Source of the DNA: Shewanella psychromarinicola
GTDB lineage: Bacteria > Pseudomonadota > Gammaproteobacteria > Enterobacterales > Shewanellaceae
Length of the DNA: 64,000 bases
Assembly: GCF_003855155.1 (NCBI RefSeq)
Contig: NZ_CP034073.1
Coordinates: 186,001-250,000, forward strand
Direction of reading: 5' to 3'
Below are positions 57,008 to 64,000 of this stretch, piece after piece; position 1 is the first letter of the stretch; each line of letters opens with the position of its first letter. The notes under the pieces are model-generated. The model was not told the DNA's origin. It saw nothing but the letters and a program-made list of their open reading frames with translations, and did no database searches. The position numbers and the translations under genes were made by a program.

Positions 57008-58794
57008 CAGCACACCTCCTGTTGTTGATTCTGTTGTTGATTGCGCATTTGCGACAATAACCCATCAACCTGTTGTAAATCATTAACATGGCCTTGTTGT
57101 ACGACCCTTCCTTTGTCCATGACCAAGACGCAATTCATCGTGTGTAAATCATCTAATTTATGGGTCACGGTTAATCCCGTTGTCGACTGCATTGCGCGCT
57201 GCAACGTGGCCATCACAGACTGCTCACTTTGGGCATCTAAACTGGCTGTTGGTTCATCTAATAAAAATAACTTCGCCGGTTGTGCCAACGCACGAGCCAA
57301 AGCAAAACGCTGAGCTTGGCCTACCGACACACCCGCGCTTTGATCGCTGATGATTAAATCGAGCCCTAATGGATGCTGTAACACAAACTCACTGATGTTG
57401 GCCTGTTCAAGCAACGCCATAATCTGCTCATCGTTTAATTGCGGGTTGGCCAAAGCAACATTTTCTCTAACGGTGCCATGGAATAATTGCGGATCTTGGC
57501 CTAACCAAGCCAGATGCTGACGCCATTGCGCCACATTAAGGTGCGATAATTCATGACCATTAATCAGCAATGATCCCTGATAAGGTAAAAACCCCAATAA
57601 TGCATTCAGCAAACTGGTTTTTCCCGCGCCACTTGGACCCACAATGGCCCAGTGTTCACCTGCGGGTAACGTAAATGAAACAGGCCCAACTAAACGCTGA
57701 CCATCTAAACTAAACACTTCAGTCCCAATGGCTTGGATACCTATGCTATCGGCAGAGAATGTATTATTTTGTGGTATTGAATCGATAGCCACTGTGCTGA
57801 CTTGGTAATCAAGCAGCTCAACTAGCGCTTCTGCTGCGCCAATGGCTTGAGCTTTGGCGTGATAATGGGTGCCTAAGTCGCGAAGCGGTTGATAAAATTC
57901 TGGCGCTAAAATCAACACAAACATACCGGTAAACAAACTCACCTGCACGCCATAATGACCAAAGTCGAGATGACCTAAGTAACTAAAGCCAAAATACACC
58001 GCCAATACCGCAATCGACACTGCGGCAAAGAACTCTAATACCGCTGAACTGAGAAAGGCTAAACGTAATACCGACATAGTGCGGGCGCGAAAGTCTTCTG
58101 AAGCCTGTTCAATATTGACTAACTCCGCGGCGCCGCGATTAAACAGCTTTAACGTTTGCAGTCCTTTTAGCCGATCCATAAAGTGGCCGCTTAAACGCGA
58201 CAACGCCTGCATATTTTTACGGTTAGCATCTGCCGCACCCATGCCAACTAAAATCATAAACATTGGAATTAAAGGCGCAGTGGCCAACAAAATGATCCCT
58301 GCAGCCCAATTAAGCGGAAACACACACGCTAAGATCAGCAAAGGAATAAACCCCGCTAACATCATCTGCGGTAAGTATTTAGCATAAAAGTCATGTAAAT
58401 CTTCAACCTGCTCAAACACTAAGGTTGCCCATGCTCCAGCAGGTTTACCTTTAATAAACACCGGACCCAGTGCCACTAACTTATTAAGCACAGCTTGACG
58501 TATATCTTCGCGTAAACGTTTTCCAGCCTCAAAACTAAGCCGTTCACGCACTTGGGCTAACAAGGCTCGTATCAATAACAAGCCAATAAGTGCATAGAAT
58601 TCATTGCTTAATGCGCCAGGTACGAGGTTATCAATAATGACACCCTGCAAAATCTGGGCAATAAAATAGGCCTGTCCCACAATGGCAATGCCATTTAACA
58701 CCCCACATAACACAGATAATTTAAGGAAAATACCACAAGAAGATTGTTGGTTTTTAAGCCATTTTGCTAATGACTTTTCTAACGACTTGTCCAT
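57007..58794 (-). CDS. cydD: CydD, heterodimeric ABC transporter subunit for cytochrome bd assembly
   Basis: Partner of CydC. 595 residues: six helices (about 25-310), P-loop GPSGAGKTSL, the CydD-type variant signature SVGQAQRFALARAL (not LSGGQ) and LFLLDEPTASLD. The S-V-G-Q variant is shared with E. coli CydD, which separates it from CydC. Starts ATG 58794. Cytochrome bd genes themselves are not in the window. Confidence 0.95.
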   Translation of the reverse strand: MDKSLEKSLAKWLKNQQSSCGIFLKLSVLCGVLNGIAIVGQAYFIAQILQGVIIDNLVPGALSNEFYALIGLLLIRALLAQVRERLSFEAGKRLREDIRQAVLNKLVALGPVFIKGKPAGAWATLVFEQVEDLHDFYAKYLPQMMLAGFIPLLILACVFPLNWAAGIILLATAPLIPMFMILVGMGAADANRKNMQALSRLSGHFMDRLKGLQTLKLFNRGAAELVNIEQASEDFRARTMSVLRLAFLSSAVLEFFAAVSIAVLAVYFGFSYLGHLDFGHYGVQVSLFTGMFVLILAPEFYQPLRDLGTHYHAKAQAIGAAEALVELLDYQVSTVAIDSIPQNNTFSADSIGIQAIGTEVFSLDGQRLVGPVSFTLPAGEHWAIVGPSGAGKTSLLNALLGFLPYQGSLLINGHELSHLNVAQWRQHLAWLGQDPQLFHGTVRENVALANPQLNDEQIMALLEQANISEFVLQHPLGLDLIISDQSAGVSVGQAQRFALARALAQPAKLFLLDEPTASLDAQSEQSVMATLQRAMQSTTGLTVTHKLDDLHTMNCVLVMDKGRVVQQGHVNDLQQVDGLLSQMRNQQQNQQQEVC

Positions 58795-59133
58795 GAAGCT
58801 CCGGCGCAGTTATTGATGACCACTTTTATCACGCAGTATCGCAGTACTGGCATCTAGTTAACACTTAAAACGGTGTAAATGATATCTGATTCACATTTTG
58901 CTAATAAAGCCTGATTTAATAATTAAATTTAGTAACAATATCAATTACCTTAAATATCTTCTCGAAACATATCGCATTCAGTAAAGTACCTCTTGTGAAA
59001 ATAGCCTAGTTTATCCCAAGCCAATATCACATTGCTCAGCATAATAATGATGAATCGTATAACCAAGCTAATTGATGAACAGAACACAGAGGGAGGCGAT
59101 AGGCTAATATCAGTTTAGCATCGATAACACTCT
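58795..59133. other. cydD upstream intergenic region
   Basis: About 340 bases of AT-rich DNA between the cydD start and the DUF3626 stop. It must carry the cydDC promoter. I see no gene, terminator or repeat of note. Confidence 0.5.
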
Positions 59134-60192
59134 TTACTGAGTGGTACTCTCACCGTATTTAACCAACACGTGCCAGAGTAACTTTAAGTCTTGTCGTTTT
59201 TTAGAATGTGCTCCCCGCTCACTCCAAGAAGCAGGTTGTTTTTGTAATTGGTATGCCGCACGGCCAATAATTTCTGCATTGATCAACTCATTTTCAGCAA
59301 TACTTTGTGCCAAAATAGGCATGGCAGCACCACGAAAATCATCCGGTACTTGCGCCACATTAATTTGACGCCCTTTATGCCAATGCAATTCAATTTCGTA
59401 TTCGTTACACAAGGCGATTAATGAATCCCCTATGGCGCTCCCCATAAATGACGGATCCGCGACTAATATGGCGACATCTTCCTCCAGCATCACATCACCG
59501 TGAATTTGGGCTTCAATATAATGATCTAAATTAGCGCTTGGCATAGCGTCAAAGCGGCGGCTGATATCATCGGTTAAATGCTGACTAAAATGTTCAATTA
59601 GCTTACTCGGTTTAAGCCCTGGAATGCCCAACGCATATTGACGTTCAAAACTTTCACTTAATAATGCCGCTATAATCGCATCAAAACACTTTATGGTGCC
59701 CTTTTCTTTGGGCAATCGATAAGAGTCCAGGTAACTAAAGGTACATCGCGACAATATTTGAGGATGGGTGACAAAATAACAACTGCCAAAGCGAGGCGCT
59801 GGGCCTAGCGGACATAAACCAAAATCTAACGCACCATATTTAGGCCGATGCTTAATACCAGAATAAGTGTGACCAAATAATTGGTTTTCCCAATGGTCGC
59901 GAGACCCGCCTAATTCTGGCGATAAGTGGCCATTAGAAACATGAGTTTCAAACTGACTTTTATACACACCATCACGCAATAACCCATCAACAACGGTGAG
60001 GCCGCGGTTATCAATTTGATCGGGATGAAAATGCAAAGCGACTCGACTATGTTGCGCTAGCTCACGCATAGCGAGTTGGAGTGATAAGGTTGAAATATTA
60101 GACATTAACAACACATTCTTGATCACGGCATGAGCATGATCTCGCAGCTCATACGCCATTTTCTCTATGTGTGTTTGTGCCGTTAATTTCAT
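59134..60192 (-). CDS. DUF3626 family protein
   Basis: A 352-residue protein with no established function. It resembles DUF3626: VALHFHPDQ near residue 53-61, GVYKSQFETHVSNGHLSPELGGSRDHWENQLFG split over about 90-115, and RPKYGALDFGLCPLGPAPRFGSCYF at about 120-150. The many conserved His, Arg and Gly resemble an enzymatic fold, but no chemistry can be assigned. It is monocistronic, with AGGAGTC-like sequence before ATG 60192. No signal peptide. Confidence 0.72.
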   Translation of the reverse strand: MKLTAQTHIEKMAYELRDHAHAVIKNVLLMSNISTLSLQLAMRELAQHSRVALHFHPDQIDNRGLTVVDGLLRDGVYKSQFETHVSNGHLSPELGGSRDHWENQLFGHTYSGIKHRPKYGALDFGLCPLGPAPRFGSCYFVTHPQILSRCTFSYLDSYRLPKEKGTIKCFDAIIAALLSESFERQYALGIPGLKPSKLIEHFSQHLTDDISRRFDAMPSANLDHYIEAQIHGDVMLEEDVAILVADPSFMGSAIGDSLIALCNEYEIELHWHKGRQINVAQVPDDFRGAAMPILAQSIAENELINAEIIGRAAYQLQKQPASWSERGAHSKKRQDLKLLWHVLVKYGESTTQ

Positions 60193-60724
60193 CAGTAAGA
60201 GACTCCTAAGTTAAGTAACCTCAGCTCGGGATAATAAACGGTTATCAAACAACCCTTCCCCTGCTAACTGCGTTGTATTGACTTGCAATTGAGTCGCTGT
60301 TGAAGCGTCAATCCTCTTTATTAGCAAAACACATGGCAAATTAGCGATAAATTAGCTGAAATGTTCTGATTTTAGCTTACTTACCCCATATATTAACCCG
60401 AGATCAGCTTAGTAAAACCCTGCTAAGTCGCTGAATATTGCATTAGAAAACAGCTTATCGTTTTATTGTATGTAATAAGTCGACGTTTAGCACTGTTGCA
60501 AGTCTTAAGATTAACACGATTTCATTCAACCGCTGTATTTGGGATAATAACCTCTGTATTTGAACGATTAAATCGCCCATTATTGATTGCAACCCAAGAG
60601 GATACATCATCGCCCACTAAGGGATTTGATAGCACTTATAGCGGTTTTCAGGTAAGCTTCACGGCCGCCGTTACTGGCTACCTTTTATTCAAAGCAACAA
60701 TGCGTTGCCCAAAGAGATTTTTCT
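60193..60724. other. Long upstream region of RhlE-like helicase
   Basis: About 530 bases before a DEAD-box gene. Long 5' untranslated leaders are common for cold-shock helicases, so this may be such a leader. A 102-codon frame (60466-60774) overlaps the helicase start and looks like a shadow. No clear promoter was picked. Confidence 0.45.
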
Positions 60725-62176
60725 ATGAGTTTTTCCTCACTTGGTCTGAATGCTGCTATTTTAAAAGCGGTTGAAAAACAAGGTTACGACACCCCCACTC
60801 CAATTCAAGCACAAGCAATTCCAGCCGTTTTAGCGGGCCAAGATGTAATGGCAGCGGCACAAACTGGGACAGGAAAAACAGCTGGTTTTACCCTGCCAAT
60901 TTTAGAATTGTTGTCTAAAGGTGAACGCGCGCAACGTGGTCAAGTCCGTGCGCTCGTGTTAACACCAACACGTGAACTTGCAGCACAAGTACAAGAAAGC
61001 GTCGCCACTTATGGCGTCAACTTACCGTTAAAATCAGCCGTGGTATTTGGTGGTGTGTCTATCGTGCCACAATTAGCTGCGCTCAGAAATGGGGTCGACA
61101 TTTTAGTCGCCACCCCTGGCCGTTTACTCGACTTATGCCAGCAAAAAGCCCTTAGCTTCAGCAAATTAGAAATTCTCGTGTTAGATGAAGCAGACCGCAT
61201 GCTAGACATGGGCTTTATTCGTGACATTAAAAAAGTATTATCGATGTTACCTGCTAAGCGTCAAAACCTGATGTTTTCAGCGACTTTTTCGAATGAAATT
61301 CGTGAACTGGCTAAAGGTTTGGTTAACAATCCGGTAGAAATTTCAGTAACGCCTCGCAACGCTACCGCCGCCTCGGTGACACAATGTGTGTACCCATTGG
61401 ATAAAACACGAAAATCAATGGCACTAATCGAACTGATTAAAACCAATGATTGGAAGCAAGTATTGGTCTTTTCGCGCACCAAACATGGCGCCAACCGTTT
61501 GGCCAAGAGTTTAGATGCCGCCAACATTAAAGCTGCAGCGATTCATGGTAATAAAAGCCAAACCGCACGCACAAAGGCTTTGGCTGATTTTAAAGCTGGC
61601 GCAGTACAAGTGATGGTCGCAACCGACATTGCCGCTCGCGGTATCGACATAGATCAACTGCCATGTGTTGTGAACTTTGACTTGCCCAATGTACCTGAAG
61701 ATTATGTACATCGTATTGGCCGTACAGGCCGTGCAGGTTCAACAGGTCAAGCGGTATCATTAGTTGGCTTAGAAGAAGTTAAGTTACTGCATGATATTGA
61801 GCGCTTAACTAATCGCGTCATTGAGCGTAAGCAGCTTGATGGTTTTGAAGCACCGTTCACAATTCCTGAACCTAACCTCAAATCAAGTGGCAGCTCAAAA
61901 AGCACTCAAGCGAGAAAGCCAAACCCGAACCGCAGTAAACATGCTCAGCAACATGCTAATGATGGTGCTCAAGGTGATAAGCCAGCGCGTAAGTTTGACT
62001 CACGCCAGCAATCACGTGGCCACGACAATAACGCTAACCCTGCTGATCCTAAGGCAGAAGCTAGAGCCAATGGTAATAAACCACCACAACGTTCACGTCC
62101 GCCACGTCGAAGTGGTACTGCACCAGTAACATCGACAAGCAGTAATCCTTATGCCAATGCTAAAGTAAAAAGCTAA
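60725..62176 (+). CDS. rhlE: DEAD-box RNA helicase, RhlE-like
   Basis: ATP-dependent RNA helicase, 483 residues. Motifs in order: Q motif with PTPIQ near 26-30, [11 protein letters not shown] (motif I), PTRELAAQV (Ia), [13 protein letters not shown] (II, DEAD), SATFS (III), [12 protein letters not shown] (IV), [13 protein letters not shown] (V) and [10 protein letters not shown] (VI). The C-terminal 120 residues are basic and rich in Ser, Asn and Arg, a low-complexity RNA-binding tail. RhlE versus other close paralogues was judged by eye. Convergent with dbpA. Confidence 0.88.
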   Translation: MSFSSLGLNAAILKAVEKQGYDTPTPIQAQAIPAVLAGQDVMAAAQTGTGKTAGFTLPILELLSKGERAQRGQVRALVLTPTRELAAQVQESVATYGVNLPLKSAVVFGGVSIVPQLAALRNGVDILVATPGRLLDLCQQKALSFSKLEILVLDEADRMLDMGFIRDIKKVLSMLPAKRQNLMFSATFSNEIRELAKGLVNNPVEISVTPRNATAASVTQCVYPLDKTRKSMALIELIKTNDWKQVLVFSRTKHGANRLAKSLDAANIKAAAIHGNKSQTARTKALADFKAGAVQVMVATDIAARGIDIDQLPCVVNFDLPNVPEDYVHRIGRTGRAGSTGQAVSLVGLEEVKLLHDIERLTNRVIERKQLDGFEAPFTIPEPNLKSSGSSKSTQARKPNPNRSKHAQQHANDGAQGDKPARKFDSRQQSRGHDNNANPADPKAEARANGNKPPQRSRPPRRSGTAPVTSTSSNPYANAKVKS

Positions 62177-62191
62177 CTAGCGATAAAGCAT

Positions 62192-62227
62192 AAAAAAACC
62201 GGTGAACATTGTTCACCGGTTTTTTAT
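62192..62227. terminator. Bidirectional terminator between rhlE-like and dbpA
   Basis: A perfect 15 bp stem (AAAAAACCGGTGAAC / GTTCACCGGTTTTTT) with a 3-base loop and T-runs each way. Confidence 0.92.
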
Positions 62228-62278
62228 TATTCAGGCATCATCAATCGACTATAAATTGACCGATTACACATTAATTGG

Positions 62279-63682
62279 TCACATAAACCAAGCGCGGTAA
62301 TTACGGCCTTTTAACTTACCTTTACTGATGATATTCATCGCTTGTTTAGACACATTGCTTTTTACTGCAACGTAAGCGCGAAAGTCAGTCACTTTGATTT
62401 TACCTATATCGTTAAAATCTAAACCATTGCCACCCGTTAATGCCCCAACAATGTCACCTGGACGGATTTTTTGCTTTTTACCCCCTTCAATCTGAATGGT
62501 GATCATCGCAGCCGCTAATGGCTGCTTGTTGAGTACGCTCATTGCAGGTAAAGGCTCACTGACTACGTCTTTGTTCATGGCTTCTTCAATCATCGCCATT
62601 TTGTAACCGTCTTCTTCACCAAACAAAGTATATGCGGCCCCTGAACTGCCAGCTCGGCCAGTACGGCCTATACGGTGAATATGCACTTCAGTATCGTAAG
62701 CAATATGATAGTTAAATACTGCGTCTAACTCATCAATATCCAATCCACGCGCCGCAACGTCGGTGGCCACTAAAATACGTGCACTACGGTTAGCAAACTG
62801 CAATAACATTTGATCGCGATCGCGCTGCTCTAAATCGCCATGTAATGCTAATACACTAAAGCCAAATTCATGTAGTGAGTCAGCTACTTGTTGGGTTTCA
62901 CGCTTGGTATTACAAAACACTACTGCGCTTTCAGGCTGCTTATCTAATAACAATAAACGCAATGCTTCAAGACGGCCCTGGTTATCTTCGATACGATAAA
63001 AATGTTGATCGATAGTTAGGTTATCGTGCTTAGCTTCCACTTTAACCATTACCGGTTTATACAGAATTTGATCGGCAATCGCTTGGATCTGATCAGGGAA
63101 CGTGGCGCTAAACAGTAACGTTTGACGCTCACGAGGTGCGGCAGCAATGATTTGGTCAATGTGCTGTTGGAAGCCCATTTCTAACATGCGATCTGCTTCA
63201 TCTAAAATAAGCATGTTCATGTTACTTAAATCTAAACGGTTGCGATCTAAATGATCAACAATACGACCCGGTGTACCGACAATAATATGCGCACCGTGCT
63301 CTAATGAACCAACTTGCGGTCCCATAGGTACGCCGCCACAAAGTGTTAATACTTTAACGTTATGAATACCACGGGCCAAGGTACGAATGTCTTTCGCCAC
63401 TTGGTCGGCTAATTCGCGCGTTGGACATAACACCATAGTTTGAATGCGAAAACGTTTTACATCCAGCTTATTGAGTAGCCCCAAACCAAAGGCTGCGGTT
63501 TTACCAGAACCTGTCATCGCTTGGCCAATGACATCTTCACCAGCCAAAATAGGCGGTAAACTTTCAGCTTGGATCTGAGTCATCGATTCAAAACCCATAG
63601 TGTGGAGGTTTTCAAGCAATTCAGGTTTTAAATTAAGTGATGCGAAAGCCGTGTTAACGGCCTGTTCTGTAGACTGACTCAA
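62279..63682 (-). CDS. dbpA: ATP-dependent RNA helicase DbpA
   Basis: DEAD-box helicase that binds hairpin 92 of 23S rRNA during 50S ribosome assembly. 467 residues. Motifs are [61 protein letters not shown] and [12 protein letters not shown]-terminal DbpA RNA-binding domain (about 390-467) ends KGKLKGRNYRAWFM, which fixes the name over other helicases. Start ATG 63682 precedes MSQSTEQAVNTAFASLNL. Confidence 0.95.
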   Translation of the reverse strand: MSQSTEQAVNTAFASLNLKPELLENLHTMGFESMTQIQAESLPPILAGEDVIGQAMTGSGKTAAFGLGLLNKLDVKRFRIQTMVLCPTRELADQVAKDIRTLARGIHNVKVLTLCGGVPMGPQVGSLEHGAHIIVGTPGRIVDHLDRNRLDLSNMNMLILDEADRMLEMGFQQHIDQIIAAAPRERQTLLFSATFPDQIQAIADQILYKPVMVKVEAKHDNLTIDQHFYRIEDNQGRLEALRLLLLDKQPESAVVFCNTKRETQQVADSLHEFGFSVLALHGDLEQRDRDQMLLQFANRSARILVATDVAARGLDIDELDAVFNYHIAYDTEVHIHRIGRTGRAGSSGAAYTLFGEEDGYKMAMIEEAMNKDVVSEPLPAMSVLNKQPLAAAMITIQIEGGKKQKIRPGDIVGALTGGNGLDFNDIGKIKVTDFRAYVAVKSNVSKQAMNIISKGKLKGRNYRAWFM

Positions 63683-64000
63683 GGCAAATATCCTCTGATA
63701 TCGAAAGGTAAAAAAGCAGACAAATGCTGCAAAAAAATACCAATACCATTACATAAATGAGCCATTATCGCGCAAAAACAATCATTTAATAGCGAAACAA
63801 AATTAGCATATAGAATGGAGCTATATGAAAAGTGCTTACCGCAATATGCGAACGATTTATCTTGCCAGAAGGAACAGATAATAAATAAGATTGGTGTTAG
63901 CAAAGGTGTTAAAACAAACCTAAGCCAGATATCAGCTATTGTAGCAATTTTATTGCCCGTTCGCTGACAAATATTTACCCATAACTCAGCTTATGTTGAG
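63683..64000. other. Upstream region of dbpA to window end
   Basis: About 318 bases, AT-rich. A 74-codon minus-strand frame here (63679-63903) overlaps the dbpA start and looks like a shadow. Nothing else recognised; a neighbour gene would lie outside the window. Confidence 0.5.

Noticed and set aside
60466..60774. A 102-codon frame upstream of the helicase
   Set aside because: It overlaps the helicase start in another frame and has no ribosome site; likely chance in the leader.
63679..63903. A 74-codon minus-strand frame at the dbpA start
   Set aside because: It overlaps the dbpA start, is rich in Phe, Cys and Ser, and has no recognisable domain.

Overview
The window is chromosomal DNA of a gammaproteobacterium, most likely a marine Shewanella. 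This rests on protein similarity and gene order: zapA-6S RNA-fau, folX-folE-folM, a cobA-cysD-cysN-SLC13-cysC sulfate operon, the six-gene Na+-NQR operon, cydDC, hldE next to an lpxL-type acyltransferase, and DUF3581 and DUF3626 proteins. AT-rich intergenic DNA fits this. The species is not determined. I see no tRNA, rRNA, insertion sequence, phage or CRISPR array.

Layout. 1-8,150: zapA, 6S RNA, an array of 16-18 bp tandem repeats, then a three-gene envelope cassette (GDPD-like lipoprotein, 828-residue membrane protein with a PEGA-like end, and a zinc-finger/multi-TM protein with six CxxCxGxG motifs), then fau (ygfA). In most relatives fau follows the 6S RNA directly, so the cassette looks inserted at this locus. 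8,170-16,930: metY with a candidate MetJ operator, the tetrahydromonapterin genes folX-folE and folM, a DCC protein, an SDR, mdh, a GNAT, a two-domain RNase HI and an exported solenoid of 18-residue DGSGS repeats. 17,200-22,550: yjjX, a GNAT, tas, csdA-csdE and a Tat-exported M19 dipeptidase-like protein. 22,800-36,500: sulfate assimilation in two clusters (cobA-cysD-cysN-SLC13 transporter-cysC, and cysJ-cysI-cysH) separated by pldA and a large unknown anchored protein.

36,950-48,970: pntAB, a PAS-GGDEF diguanylate cyclase, DUF3581, a TetR regulator, hldE with a downstream putative zinc metalloprotease, lpxL, a nitroreductase, an NAD(P)-binding protein and a 57-residue helix-turn-helix protein. 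49,100-58,800: nqrABCDEF and cydDC. 59,130-63,680: a DUF3626 protein and two convergent DEAD-box helicases (RhlE-like and DbpA).

How the genes fit together: CysDNC, CysH and CysJI reduce sulfate to sulfide, with CobA making the siroheme precursor and the SLC13 protein probably importing sulfate. MetY can use the sulfide to make homocysteine and CsdA-CsdE mobilise cysteine sulfur. PntAB supplies NADPH, which CysJ uses. NQR builds a sodium gradient and CydDC supports cytochrome bd assembly. The best candidate for an undescribed system is the three-gene envelope cassette and its upstream repeat array at 765-7,028. Other candidates are the gluzincin-like protein cotranscribed with hldE and the DGSGS solenoid.
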